NCBI GenBank assembly: GCA_016745035.1
Contig: JADGDE010000010.1
Location: 62,001-126,000 of the forward strand
DNA from: Thiotrichales bacterium
GTDB taxonomy: Bacteria > Pseudomonadota > Gammaproteobacteria > Beggiatoales > Beggiatoaceae
Direction: 5' to 3'
Length of the DNA: 64,000 nucleotides
The notes under the pieces are model-generated. The model was not told the DNA's origin and ran no database searches. It saw only the letters and a list, made by a program, of their open reading frames with translations. Below, piece after piece: positions 26,281 to 35,324 of the stretch (the stretch's first letter is position 1; each line of letters starts with the position of its first letter). The position numbers were made by a program, and so were the translations under genes.

Positions 26281-27639
26281 TTAGACTTTACAAGAACCTA
26301 ATTCACCGCCAAAGATTTTGGCATCATATTCAACTTGTGAACGAGGTACTTGCTGTACCACTTCGAGTAAGTCGAATTGGCTGCTTGGTTTTTCATTACC
26401 ACGCATAACCAAGATTTCTTTGAAGCACTGATGATCTTCAGCACGATATTCGGTAGGACCATTACCCATGCCATCAAATTTGAAACCTTCAAGTGCAGAG
26501 ATAACTTCGCAAGGTGCAAAAGTACCCGCCATTTCGCAAGCATTAGCATAGAGCAAGGTTTGCACGTAGCAGGTATGTGCTGCCTGTGATGGTGGGAAGC
26601 CATATTCTTTACCGAAGGATTTAACAAAGGCTTGTGAACCTGCGTCAGTGAGTGACCAGTTCCAGTTGGTTGTACCCAAGATGCCTTTGATGTTTTCGCC
26701 TGCGCCTTGCGCCATTAAGCGCGAGTAGAGAGGGACGATGATTTGGAAGTCTTTACCGTTGACTTGTTTGTCACGTAAGCCGAATTGTACCGCTTGGGTC
26801 AAAGAGTTGATCATGTCTTTGCCGTAGTGGTTCAAGACCAATACGTCAGCGCCAGAATTGAGCACTGGGGTAATATATTGTGAGAAGTCACCAGCGCCCA
26901 GTGGGGTACGTACCGCTTTGACGGTTTCCCAGCCCATCGCTTCGGTGGTGTTTTTAATCGATTCTTCTTGAGTCCAGCCCCAGGTGTAATCGGCGGTTAA
27001 GTGATAAGCGCGGCGGTCTTTACCCATTTCTTTTTCAAGTACAGGACCCAGTGCAGCACCGGACATATGCGCGTTGAAGAAGTGGCGGAAGCCATAGCGA
27101 CGCTTGTCTTTACCGGTGGTATCGTTTGAGTGGGTCAAGCCAGACATAAAGATAACGCCCATTTCTTGGGCTAAAGATTGCTGAGCAATCGCAACGCCTG
27201 AGGAGGAGCCGCCAGACCACATGATAACGCCGTCTTTTTCGATCATGCGTTTAGCAGAAGCCCTAGCTGCGTCAGATTTAGTTTGGGTATCACCGGTGAC
27301 GTATTCGACTTTTTTACCTAAAACACCGTTACCTTTAAGGCTTAAGGGTTTCATGGTGTTCATCAGACCACTGTCGCCTTCACCATTGATGTGTTTGACG
27401 GCCAGTTTAAAGGCACGTAATTCATCCGCACCCTCGTCTGCATACGCACCGGTTTGAGGCACGTTAAAACCAAACTTAACGCTACTGCCTTTAGGCACAT
27501 TACGGAAATTGTGTTCAGCTGCCCACGCATCTTTGATAAAAAAGCTAGGTGCAGTTGCTGCGACCACAGAGGCGGCGGCCCCTGCTTTTAAGAAACCACG
27601 ACGTGATAGGGTGTTATATTTTTTTACATCATCGCTCAT
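26281..27639 (-). CDS. Tat-exported substrate-binding protein of the HAAT-type ABC transporter
   Basis: The 452-residue periplasmic protein begins with a twin-arginine signal (SRRGFLKAGAAASVVAATAP, arginines at 13 and 14), so it is exported folded. The mature part has the type I periplasmic-binding fold of the LivK/AmiC group: VKFGFNVPQTGAYADEGADE, LAVKHINGEGDSG, GVIFMSGLTHSNDTTGKDKR and DYTWGWTQEESIKNTTEAMG. Met6 is chosen because GGAGAGG precedes it; Met1 at 27654 lacks a ribosome site. Four Cys near the C-terminus are unusual. It is likely the binding protein for LivHMGF although two genes intervene. Branched amino acids, amides, urea or organic acids are all possible ligands. Confidence 0.85.
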   Translation of the reverse strand: MSDDVKKYNTLSRRGFLKAGAAASVVAATAPSFFIKDAWAAEHNFRNVPKGSSVKFGFNVPQTGAYADEGADELRAFKLAVKHINGEGDSGLMNTMKPLSLKGNGVLGKKVEYVTGDTQTKSDAARASAKRMIEKDGVIMWSGGSSSGVAIAQQSLAQEMGVIFMSGLTHSNDTTGKDKRRYGFRHFFNAHMSGAALGPVLEKEMGKDRRAYHLTADYTWGWTQEESIKNTTEAMGWETVKAVRTPLGAGDFSQYITPVLNSGADVLVLNHYGKDMINSLTQAVQFGLRDKQVNGKDFQIIVPLYSRLMAQGAGENIKGILGTTNWNWSLTDAGSQAFVKSFGKEYGFPPSQAAHTCYVQTLLYANACEMAGTFAPCEVISALEGFKFDGMGNGPTEYRAEDHQCFKEILVMRGNEKPSSQFDLLEVVQQVPRSQVEYDAKIFGGELGSCKV

Positions 27640-27715
27640 ATTGTGCCTCTCCATATTTGGGACAAAATCTGCCGTACACCCCTCAAGAACCCTGCGGGTA
27701 CATACAGCTATTAAG

Positions 27716-27738
27716 AGCGTTCATTCTACTAGAACGCT
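27716..27738. promoter_or_regulatory. Inverted repeat in front of the binding-protein gene
   Basis: AGCGTTC (27716-27722) and GAACGCT (27732-27738) form a perfect 7-bp dyad with a 9-base spacer, about 77 bases upstream of the binding-protein start and about 48 bases past the DUF6868 gene stop. It may be an operator or the hairpin ending the frr-dxr operon. No T-run follows. Confidence 0.4.
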
Positions 27739-27785
27739 TTGAAAACACAAGCGACTTTATATAGCAGGGCTAGAGGGGAAAGGGG

Positions 27786-28028
27786 TTAATTCAGCAACAT
27801 GAAAGTAAGATACGGAGTCAAATTAAAAATAATAAAGAAAATCTTAAACAGACCTAAAAAACCGTACATTAACAGGTCAAATTGTGGGCGCGTGATTTGA
27901 AACCAGCGGCTGTGCAGGCGATAAATAAAATCCGGCATCAGTAAAAGTAAACCGGTCCAAAATAGCAACAAACTGCCATTGATGAGGCTGGCGTACATAA
28001 AAAAATCGCTGAGAGCGGTCATATTCAT
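27786..28028 (-). CDS. DUF6868 family small membrane protein
   Basis: The 80-residue protein has two to three membrane helices and the pattern SLINGSLLLFWTGLLLLMPD followed by YRLHSRWFQITRPQFD, which matches the small DUF6868 family. The RLHxRWF motif between helices is the family hallmark. No function is known. It is the last gene after dxr with a 5-base gap and is presumably cotranscribed with the dxr operon. Confidence 0.75.
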   Translation of the reverse strand: MNMTALSDFFMYASLINGSLLLFWTGLLLLMPDFIYRLHSRWFQITRPQFDLLMYGFLGLFKIFFIIFNLTPYLTFMLLN

Positions 28029-28033
28029 CTGGG

Positions 28034-29206
28034 CTAGTGTAAACGCTGTACTTGTTCGGCGGCTATGTCACGAGCGCGCTTATCATCGGCTAAAACAATC
28101 TCTAAACTATCAGCCGAACGGCTGCTGCAATGGGCTAGGGTTTGCTCGATCACCGTGACAATATCAGTAAATTTAAGCTCGCTTGCAAGGAAAGCTGCCA
28201 CCGCCACTTCATTGGCCGCATTTAATATCGCCGTGGTTGTGCCGCCTGCAAGCATGGCTTCATAAGCCAGTTGTAAACCGGGGAAACGCTGTTGATTCAC
28301 CGCTTCAAAACGCAGTTTGGCGACCCCGGTCAAGTCCAGCGTTGGCACTTGGCTATCAAGGCGCTCGGGCCAAAGTAGAGCGTTAGCAATCGGCACGCGC
28401 ATATCGGGGTTGCCCAATTGCGCCAGCAAAGAGCCGTCTTGATAAGAGACTAATGAGTGGATAATGCTCTCAGGATGAATCACCACGTCGATTTTATCCG
28501 GGGCAACGGCAAATAAATGATGGGCTTCAATGACTTCAAGGCCTTTGTTCATCAAGGTTGCCGAATCAACCGATATTTTCGCGCCCATGTCCCAATTAGG
28601 ATGCGCACACGCCTGCGCTGGGGTGACATTGAGTAAATCTTTAGGGTCGGTTTCACGAAATGGCCCGCCAGAGGCAGTGAGAACCAAGCCTTTGAGGGCT
28701 TGGCGATCTTGCTGATGTAAGCATTGAAACAAGGCATTGTGTTCGCTGTCGATGGGAATCAACGTGGCTTGATATTTGTCGATGGTTTGCATAAACAAAT
28801 CCCCCGACATGACCAAACTTTCTTTGTTGGCAAGCAATACCCTTTTACTGCTTTTAGCGGCGGCAAGTGTGGGTAACAAGCCCGCTGCACCGACAATCGC
28901 TGCCATGACCATATCAGCGCTTTCGTGGGCAGCAGCTTCAATCAAGCCCTCTGTGCCAGAGAGCACTTGGGTATCTGAGCCAGAAGATCTGAGCTTTTGC
29001 TCTAGTTGTTCGGCAGCGTTGCCATCGGCCATCACGGCAAGGCGTGGATTCCATTCCAAACACAGATCATAGAGTTTATCAACGGCGGTATTGGCCGTCA
29101 GTGCCACGACTTTAAAACGACTGCGATTGGCTGCAATCACACTTAAGGTGCTTGTGCCGATACTTCCGGTTGCACCTAATAGGCTGATACCTAATCTTGC
29201 ACTCAT
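28034..29206 (-). CDS. dxr: 1-deoxy-D-xylulose 5-phosphate reductoisomerase
   Basis: The 390-residue cytoplasmic enzyme converts DXP to 2-C-methyl-D-erythritol 4-phosphate, the committed step of the MEP isoprenoid pathway, using NADPH. The N-terminal NADPH loop GATGSIGTST is at residues 11-20. IPIDSEHNALFQCL carries the metal-binding Asp and Glu, TASGGPFRETD is the catalytic loop, and WDMGAKISVDSATLMNKGLE supplies the remaining ligands. The length is typical. It follows cdsA by a single base, in the standard proteobacterial frr-uppS-cdsA-dxr order, so it is translated from the same message. Confidence 0.97.
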   Translation of the reverse strand: MSARLGISLLGATGSIGTSTLSVIAANRSRFKVVALTANTAVDKLYDLCLEWNPRLAVMADGNAAEQLEQKLRSSGSDTQVLSGTEGLIEAAAHESADMVMAAIVGAAGLLPTLAAAKSSKRVLLANKESLVMSGDLFMQTIDKYQATLIPIDSEHNALFQCLHQQDRQALKGLVLTASGGPFRETDPKDLLNVTPAQACAHPNWDMGAKISVDSATLMNKGLEVIEAHHLFAVAPDKIDVVIHPESIIHSLVSYQDGSLLAQLGNPDMRVPIANALLWPERLDSQVPTLDLTGVAKLRFEAVNQQRFPGLQLAYEAMLAGGTTTAILNAANEVAVAAFLASELKFTDIVTVIEQTLAHCSSRSADSLEIVLADDKRARDIAAEQVQRLH

Positions 29207-29207
29207 A

Positions 29208-30005
29208 TCATGCCCCTATACTGTTGAGTCCGACTAAAAACCACGGCGCTGCTGCTAATAGGCTGTCGAGCCTATCTAAAATGCCACCGTGTCCAGGGAG
29301 GAGTTGGCTACTGTCTTTCATGCTCGCATCGCGTTTGAGCAGGCTTTCGATTAAATCGCCTAAAACGGAAATCATCGCCACCACCAAGCAGAGTATGCCA
29401 AATAGGATTAAGGCTTTGCCCTGCCAAAGCGCAAAACCAATACCGACAGCAAGGCTGGCTATTAGCCCGCCATAAACGCCTTCACGGCTTTTACCGGGAC
29501 TGACTTTGCTCGCCAGTTTCACCCGCCCAAAGCGTTTGCCGGTGAAATAAGCACCAATGTCCGCTGCCCAAATTAAAAATAATAAACACAAGAGATAAGC
29601 CACGCCGTAATGGCCGTGCAATTGGCTTAAACTCAGCCACGCCGAGGACAACACTAACCAGCCTATTAAAGTTTTAGCAATACGCGAGTGAAATAATAAG
29701 CCCCGCCCTTGTTGATAATGCCAAACGGCGTATAAGCCTGCTAGCCAGGCCAGCAAGCTCAATTCTAAAAGATAGGGGAATAAATGCACATAATATTGTA
29801 GCGCCCAAAATAACAGCGCTTGCACGGCAATAAAGCCCGCTTGCATCTCGACTTTTTTCCAGCCCGCAAGGCGCGCCCATTCCCAAGCACCAATCAGTAA
29901 AACCGCCGCCAATGCGAGGCGGAAGCCTTGATTGTCTAAATAAAAAAGACCAACAAACACCAAGGCAGCAAGCACAATGGCCGTAATAACACGTTGTTTT
30001 AGCAT
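29208..30005 (-). CDS. cdsA: Phosphatidate cytidylyltransferase
   Basis: The 265-residue inner-membrane enzyme makes CDP-diacylglycerol from phosphatidate and CTP, the branch point of phospholipid synthesis. It has about eight membrane helices and the complete family signature near the C-terminus: SVLGDLIESLLKRDASMKDS followed by PGHGGILDRLDS. The acidic residues of that signature bind the metals. It lies 4 bases after uppS and 1 base before dxr. Confidence 0.97.
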   Translation of the reverse strand: MLKQRVITAIVLAALVFVGLFYLDNQGFRLALAAVLLIGAWEWARLAGWKKVEMQAGFIAVQALLFWALQYYVHLFPYLLELSLLAWLAGLYAVWHYQQGRGLLFHSRIAKTLIGWLVLSSAWLSLSQLHGHYGVAYLLCLLFLIWAADIGAYFTGKRFGRVKLASKVSPGKSREGVYGGLIASLAVGIGFALWQGKALILFGILCLVVAMISVLGDLIESLLKRDASMKDSSQLLPGHGGILDRLDSLLAAAPWFLVGLNSIGA

Positions 30006-30009
30006 AAAC

Positions 30010-30732
30010 TTAAGAGGACTCTTGTTTCACTTGTTCCCCTGTTTTGCCAAAACGACGTTGCCGGGTGGCATAGTCATCAATTGCTAATTGCAAGGCATCG
30101 CCATCAAAATCAGGCCAGAGGGTATCGGTAAAATACAGTTCGGTGTAGGCCAATTGCCAGAGCAAAAAATTGCTAATGCGTTTCTCGCCACCGGTACGGA
30201 TAAATAAATCGGGTGCAGGCACATCGGCAAGGTTGATCAGGCTTGCCAGTTGTTCGGTGTTGATGTCATCAAGTGTCAATTGACCTTGTTGGACTTGTGC
30301 GGCTAATTGTTGCGCTGCCTGAGCAATGTCCCATTGTCCGCCATAGTTGGCAGCAACCACCAATTGCATTCCTTTATTATCAATGGTTTGCGCCTCAGCA
30401 TCGGCGATTTGTGCTTGGAGTTTGGGAGAAAATGCACTGCGCTCGCCAATGATGCGTAAACGAATATCGTTTTTTTGCAATTGTGCCAGCTCTTTTTTCA
30501 AGGCGGTGGCAAACAAGTCCATGAGTAAATTGACTTCCATGGTCGGTCTGCGCCAATTTTCACTACTAAAAGCAAAGACCGTCAATACCTCGATTTCGAG
30601 TTTGCGACAATGGCGGATCACTTTGCGCATCGCCTCCAAACCGCTGCGATGTCCTGCATAACGCGGTAGAAAGCGCTTTTTAGCCCAGCGCCCATTGCCA
30701 TCCATAATGATTGCAATATGGCGAGGTTGCAT
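30010..30732 (-). CDS. uppS: Undecaprenyl diphosphate synthase
   Basis: The 240-residue cis-prenyltransferase extends farnesyl diphosphate to the C55 carrier used in peptidoglycan and O-antigen synthesis. MDGNGRWAKKR at residues 10-20 contains the catalytic Asp11, and GHRSGLEAMRKVIRHC, TVFAFSSENWRRP and PDLFIRTGGEKRISNFLLWQ are the other conserved blocks. The start codon shares one base with the frr stop (TGATG), which fixes the start and implies translational coupling. Confidence 0.97.
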   Translation of the reverse strand: MQPRHIAIIMDGNGRWAKKRFLPRYAGHRSGLEAMRKVIRHCRKLEIEVLTVFAFSSENWRRPTMEVNLLMDLFATALKKELAQLQKNDIRLRIIGERSAFSPKLQAQIADAEAQTIDNKGMQLVVAANYGGQWDIAQAAQQLAAQVQQGQLTLDDINTEQLASLINLADVPAPDLFIRTGGEKRISNFLLWQLAYTELYFTDTLWPDFDGDALQLAIDDYATRQRRFGKTGEQVKQESS

Positions 30733-31289
30733 CAGACTTCCATCAACTCTTTTTCTTTTTCGTCGAGAATGGTTTCAATTTGAGCAATATATTTATCGGT
30801 CATTTTTTGCACAATCTCATGAGCGCGACGTTCGTCATCTTCGCTGATGTCTTTATCTTTCACCATGTTTTTCAGTTGGGTGTTGCTATCACGGCGAATA
30901 TTACGCACCGCAACGCGCCCACCTTCGGCTTCATTTTTGACCACGCGGGTCAAGTCGCGGCGACGGTCTTCGGTCATCGGTGGCAGAGGAATCCGAATCA
31001 AAGTCCCGGCACTGGCGGGGTTTAGCCCTAAGTCAGAGTCCATAATGGCTTTTTCGATGGTAGAGACCATATTTTTTTCCCAAGGGGTCACACCCAAGGT
31101 ACGGGAGTCGATGACGGTGACATTCGCCATTTGTGTCAAAGGGGTATCCGAGCCATAGTAAGGCACGGTGATGTGATCCAAAAGGCTGGTGTGGGCGCGT
31201 CCGGTGCGAACTTTAGTAAACGCCACACGCAATGATTCCACGCTCTTTTGCATCCGCTCTTCAGCTTCTTCGTAAATTAATTCAATCAT
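30732..31289 (-). CDS. frr: Ribosome recycling factor
   Basis: The 185-residue factor splits post-termination ribosomes together with EF-G. The sequence shows the family pattern [38 protein letters not shown]-like residues near 60, [20 protein letters not shown] and the C-terminal helix region. The ATG at 31289 gives the standard 185-residue length; an upstream ATG at 31325 would add 12 unusual residues and is rejected. It is the first gene of the frr-uppS-cdsA-dxr operon. The usual rpsB-tsf-pyrH genes are not upstream, where a divergent GH9 gene begins instead. Confidence 0.95.
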   Translation of the reverse strand: MIELIYEEAEERMQKSVESLRVAFTKVRTGRAHTSLLDHITVPYYGSDTPLTQMANVTVIDSRTLGVTPWEKNMVSTIEKAIMDSDLGLNPASAGTLIRIPLPPMTEDRRRDLTRVVKNEAEGGRVAVRNIRRDSNTQLKNMVKDKDISEDDERRAHEIVQKMTDKYIAQIETILDEKEKELMEV

Positions 31290-31448
31290 ATTCTCGGAGG
31301 GAGGTTGTTGCTGACAAAAAATCAATCAGGGCATTGTACCACTCCCGCAAGCGGCTTTACAGCTTTGAATAATTGCACTCGTCAAAGGCTGGCATTTTGT
31401 TTTATGCTTTATTGCCTAGATGTTAGCGCATAGATAAGGGAGGGCGTG

Positions 31449-33689
31449 ATGGGGCGATATGTTGTGCTGTTGTCTGTTGTATTTTGGATGCACTTACTCG
31501 GTGCTGAACCGTTGGGAAAACTTAGCCCGCATATCGTTGTTGATCAATTTGGTTATTTACCCGGTATGAACAAAATTGCGGTTTTGCGCGATCCACAACA
31601 AGGTTATGATGCCAAGCAAAGCTATCAAGCCGCGCCTTTCTACGAAGTCCGTGACAGTAGCACAAACAAAACCAGCTTAGTTCTTGAGGCAAACGCATGG
31701 AAACAAGGGCAAGTCCACGGGCAAAAAACCGACCCGCGTTACCTTAAAGACGGCGGCGATTCGCGTTTTGGCTCTGGTGATAGAGTTTGGCATCTGGATT
31801 TTTCTGCCCTCAAACAAGCGGGGGAGTATTATATCTATGACCCCGAGAAAAAATTGCGCTCGGCTGAATTTAAGATTGCCGAAGATGTTTATCACCCGCT
31901 GTTTCGCGCTGCGTTTAAAACTTTTTTTTATCAACGTTTTAATCAAGCCAAGCAAGCGCCTTTTGCCGAACCTGCGGGGCAAGATGATGCCAGCCATGCA
32001 CAGTTAAAAACCGAGACCGAAGGCGTATACCACATCAATGATTGCTGGGCGTTTCATGCGCAAAAATGCCCTGATGTTGATCATATCGGCGATTGCAGCT
32101 ACAAGCAAAGCGGCTATATTTACGAACTCGACCACCCTTGGCGACAGGATTTAAAAAAAGCCGCCAAGCGTCCCGTGCGCGATATGTCCGGCGGTTGGTA
32201 TGATGCCGGAGATTACAATAAATATGTGCTCTACAGCGACGGCACGATTAACGAGTTACTCTATACCTATGAAGACATCCCCAGGCCTGCACGCAAGGCG
32301 GCATTTTGGGACGATCTCGGCATTCCTGAATCGGGCAACGGTGTGAATGATTTATTAGATGAAATTAAGTGGGAACTCGATTGGCTGCTGAAAATGCAAA
32401 TCACCCCGACCAATAGCCCTGATTGTCAGCAAAAAGATACCTGTGGTTTATTTAATTTCAAACACGGGGTTTTAAATTGGGGCTATCGTGGTGCGCCCAG
32501 CGGCGACCAAACCTTGCGTTGTTATGCCAGCCCCAGCATTTCCGCCACGCTTGCCGCCACCAATGCGCTGGCTCATGCGGCGGTGGTTTATCAGCAAATC
32601 AAGCCATTGCACACGTATGCCCAGCAACTGTACACAACGGCAGCAGCGACATGGGAGCGCTTAAAACGCCCCGAATTGCACGGAAAATTACTCAGTAATC
32701 CACAAAAAAGCGATTTTTTAGCTTTTAAAGCTTATGACAACGACGGCTTGCGGGCTAAAGGTGCTAGCAAAACCCAGTTTCAGCACACCGGAAAAGGGCT
32801 GGAAGATGACGGCTATAGCAATATCAACGGCAACAAAGTTTATGAATATGAAAGCGTGCGCTTGATGGCGGCGATTTTTTTATATGCCGCCACGCCGCCC
32901 GAGGCAAAAAAACGTGCCGAATATCATCAATATATTAAAAACTTTGTCCATAAGGATTCGGTATTGCTTTCGGGCTGTGGGCTAAACGTTACCGAGCGCA
33001 GTTGCAAACATGGGTTTTATTTACAGGGCAAAGGCGTGAATGCGGAGATGCAAGAGGCGCTGTTTTATTATGCCCGCCTGCCAGATGCCGATAAACAACT
33101 TAAAGCCCTGATTGAAAAAGCTTACGTCTATGCCGCTGAAACCAGCCCTTATAACAGCATCACGCCGTATTTAAACGCCGAGCGCAACGATGACCCCTAT
33201 ATGGCTTTTATTGATGATTATATGTGGGGCAGTAATGCGGCAAAAAGCCGTTATGCGATTCCCTTATTAAATATCGCCAATGCTCAACTTGGCGCGCATA
33301 ATAAAGCCGATTATCGCCGTATCGCTGGCGGTTATTTGCATTATTTACATGGGCTTAATCCACTCTCGCAAGTGTACTTAACCAATATGCACGCCTATGG
33401 CGCAGAAAACAGTGTTATGCGCTTTTATCATTTGTGGTTTAATAAAGACACGCCGCTAACAAAACCGCCGCTTGCTGGGTTTTTGGTCGGCGGGGCAAAT
33501 CAGTTTTTTCAAAGCCGCAAGGTGCTGATGCCAGAGAGTCGTGAGCGCCTAGATGCTCAACCACGACAAAAAGCCTTCAAAGCCTTTAACGAGCATTATG
33601 GCGCGTATCAACTGAGCGAAAACGGCATTTATTATCAAGCAGCGTATTTGCGCTTATTGCAACATTTTATCAATCCTCAAAGCGAATGA
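31449..33689 (+). CDS. Glycoside hydrolase family 9 (cellulase-like) enzyme
   Basis: The 746-residue protein has a signal peptide (MGRYVVLLSVVFWMHLLGA), an N-terminal Ig-like CelD_N domain (HIVVDQFGYLPGMNKIAVLR) and a GH9 catalytic (alpha/alpha)6 barrel. DMSGGWYDAGDYNKYV holds the catalytic-base Asp pair, YLHYLHGLNPLSQVYLTNMH matches the substrate-binding His region, and SENGIYYQAAYLRL near the end carries the general-acid Glu. It is predicted to be exported and to cleave beta-1,4-glucan or a related polymer. The ATG at 31449 with GGAGGG upstream is chosen. Its stop overlaps the MurD2-like gene start (ATGA), an unexpected pairing that hints at a cell-wall or storage-glycan role. Confidence 0.88.
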   Translation: MGRYVVLLSVVFWMHLLGAEPLGKLSPHIVVDQFGYLPGMNKIAVLRDPQQGYDAKQSYQAAPFYEVRDSSTNKTSLVLEANAWKQGQVHGQKTDPRYLKDGGDSRFGSGDRVWHLDFSALKQAGEYYIYDPEKKLRSAEFKIAEDVYHPLFRAAFKTFFYQRFNQAKQAPFAEPAGQDDASHAQLKTETEGVYHINDCWAFHAQKCPDVDHIGDCSYKQSGYIYELDHPWRQDLKKAAKRPVRDMSGGWYDAGDYNKYVLYSDGTINELLYTYEDIPRPARKAAFWDDLGIPESGNGVNDLLDEIKWELDWLLKMQITPTNSPDCQQKDTCGLFNFKHGVLNWGYRGAPSGDQTLRCYASPSISATLAATNALAHAAVVYQQIKPLHTYAQQLYTTAAATWERLKRPELHGKLLSNPQKSDFLAFKAYDNDGLRAKGASKTQFQHTGKGLEDDGYSNINGNKVYEYESVRLMAAIFLYAATPPEAKKRAEYHQYIKNFVHKDSVLLSGCGLNVTERSCKHGFYLQGKGVNAEMQEALFYYARLPDADKQLKALIEKAYVYAAETSPYNSITPYLNAERNDDPYMAFIDDYMWGSNAAKSRYAIPLLNIANAQLGAHNKADYRRIAGGYLHYLHGLNPLSQVYLTNMHAYGAENSVMRFYHLWFNKDTPLTKPPLAGFLVGGANQFFQSRKVLMPESRERLDAQPRQKAFKAFNEHYGAYQLSENGIYYQAAYLRLLQHFINPQSE

Positions 33690-34993
33690 ACTTATTAGAA
33701 CAGCTATCGACCTTAAAACGGGTCGCCATTTATGGCTATGGGCAAGAAGGACAATCTATCAAGCGCTGGCTTAGTCGGCATTATCCTAAGATCAAGGTTG
33801 ATATTCTCAACGATACGCTTTTAGAGGTACGTGGTTGTGAGGTCTACAGTGGCGAGGCGGTGGCGGCGCAATTGCTTGAATATGAACTGGTGTTTAAATC
33901 TCCAGGCATTAGCCCTTATCAAGCCTCAATTCAAACTGCCTTGGCACAAGGGATACAGTTTAGCTCCTCGACTAATTTATGGTTTGCCAGTTATCGCCCA
34001 CACTGCTGTGTGGTCATTAGCGGCACAAAGGGTAAAAGCACCACCAGCAGTTTGGTCGCGCATATGCTCAAAGCCCAAGGGCGCGAGGTGGTGTTAGCGG
34101 GCAATATTGGGCATCCACTGTTGGATCAAAAAGCCGCTCCCGAAGCAACATGGGTGCTAGAACTCTCTAGCTATCAATTGTGGGATTTTAACGCCAGCCC
34201 TGATGTGGTGGCTTTATTGAATTTATTTCCCGAGCATTTGGACTGGCACGGTTCGGTTGAGTGCTATTATCAAGACAAACTGCATTTACTCACTCGCCCT
34301 GATGAAAATACGCTGCGTATTAGCAACGCAGAAGATAGCCGCATTGGGCAATATTATCCGGGCAAGGTCGATCAGTATTTTAATGATAAACAGGGATTTC
34401 ATGTCCAAGGTCATCATATCTATTTTGATGAGGAAAAAATCCCCTGTTTATTCCATTTACGCGGTGAACATAACCTAAAAAATTTAGCCGCAGCTTTCAC
34501 CATTGTTGAGCAATTAGGCATTCCGGTTCAGCAAGCCTGTTTACAACTCGATGACTTTAAGGCATTGGCACATCGCTTAAATTATCTCGGTGAGCGCAGC
34601 GGTTTTGCTTATGTCGATGACAGTATTTCCACCACGCCACAATCAGCACTGGCAGCGATTAACAGTTTTGATAACACAGCAATCACCTTGATTGTCGGCG
34701 GTTATGATCGTGGCTTGGATTGGCAGGATTTAGCCGCAGCCTTGCCGCAAAGTACGGTGAAACTGGTGGTCACATTGCCTGATAATGGCGATAAAATTCA
34801 GCAAACCATCGCCGAAGTTAAGGATGCCCCACTTTGTTATGCCGCGTTGAATATGGCGATGGCACTAGAATTGGCGAAACGTCATAGTGCGGAGAACAGT
34901 ATTATTTTGCTCTCACCTGGCGCGCCTAGCTATGGGCATTATCGTAACTTTAAAGAGCGCGGCCAATTATTTGCTCAATTGGCTGGGTTTTAG
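33686..34993 (+). CDS. UDP-N-acetylmuramoyl-L-alanine glutamate ligase, MurD2-type
   Basis: The 435-residue Mur ligase adds glutamate to UDP-MurNAc-L-Ala in the cytoplasm using ATP. The nucleotide loop is SGTKGKSTTS (112-121). Conserved blocks are KSPGISPYQASIQTAL, GNIGHPLLDQ, ELSSYQLWDF, LNLFPEHLDWHG, YVDDSISTTP, VGGYDRGLDW and LLSPGAPSYGHYRNFKERG. These agree better with the Xanthomonas-type MurD2 (which uses L-glutamate) than with E. coli MurD, as I remember them. It stands alone, away from any division/cell-wall cluster, and is coupled by ATGA to the GH9 gene. No MurL epimerase gene is next to it. The L-Glu preference is inference. Confidence 0.8.
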   Translation: MNLLEQLSTLKRVAIYGYGQEGQSIKRWLSRHYPKIKVDILNDTLLEVRGCEVYSGEAVAAQLLEYELVFKSPGISPYQASIQTALAQGIQFSSSTNLWFASYRPHCCVVISGTKGKSTTSSLVAHMLKAQGREVVLAGNIGHPLLDQKAAPEATWVLELSSYQLWDFNASPDVVALLNLFPEHLDWHGSVECYYQDKLHLLTRPDENTLRISNAEDSRIGQYYPGKVDQYFNDKQGFHVQGHHIYFDEEKIPCLFHLRGEHNLKNLAAAFTIVEQLGIPVQQACLQLDDFKALAHRLNYLGERSGFAYVDDSISTTPQSALAAINSFDNTAITLIVGGYDRGLDWQDLAAALPQSTVKLVVTLPDNGDKIQQTIAEVKDAPLCYAALNMAMALELAKRHSAENSIILLSPGAPSYGHYRNFKERGQLFAQLAGF

Positions 34994-35323
34994 TTGGCGA
35001 TAATCTGCTAAAGCCCGCAATAACCATGTTTGGCTCGGTTCGGCGGCTTTATTGGGACAATGAATTAAATAGGCTTTACCCGATAAACTGCTTTTGCTGG
35101 CACTCAAACGAATAAAATCCTCGGCGCTGTGAATCTCATCTTGGAAATACGCCCGTTTTTTTTCAATATGCTCAAGTGCCTCTGTGCCTTGGTAAAACTT
35201 GCCGTTGCGCTGATAACGACAATCGGTTTGTTTAATCATATCCAGTAAATAAGCAATTTCTGTGGTGCTGTCTGCAATGCTGACCGAGGGCAGGCAAAAT
35301 AACAGGATAAATAAAAAGCGCAT
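34967..35323 (-). CDS. DUF5329 family periplasmic protein
   Basis: The 118-residue protein has a signal peptide (MRFLFILLFCLPSVSIA) and then the DUF5329 pattern: EIAYLLDMIKQTDCRYQRNG, EALEHIEKKRAYFQ, SAEDFIRLSASKSSLSGKAY and WLLRALADYR. Two Cys could form a disulphide. The function of the family is unknown. Its 3' end overlaps the convergent ligase gene by 27 bases. It lies one base after the GT39-like gene, as the last gene of a five-gene minus-strand run. Confidence 0.8.
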   Translation of the reverse strand: MRFLFILLFCLPSVSIADSTTEIAYLLDMIKQTDCRYQRNGKFYQGTEALEHIEKKRAYFQDEIHSAEDFIRLSASKSSLSGKAYLIHCPNKAAEPSQTWLLRALADYRQLKPSQLSK

Positions 35324-35324
35324 T

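Noticed and set aside
19648-27639. Reading the transporter as the urea system urtABCDE
   Set aside because: The binding protein and ATPases fit the general HAAT/Liv group, and no urease or nitrogen-control genes are adjacent, so the specific urea name is not supported.
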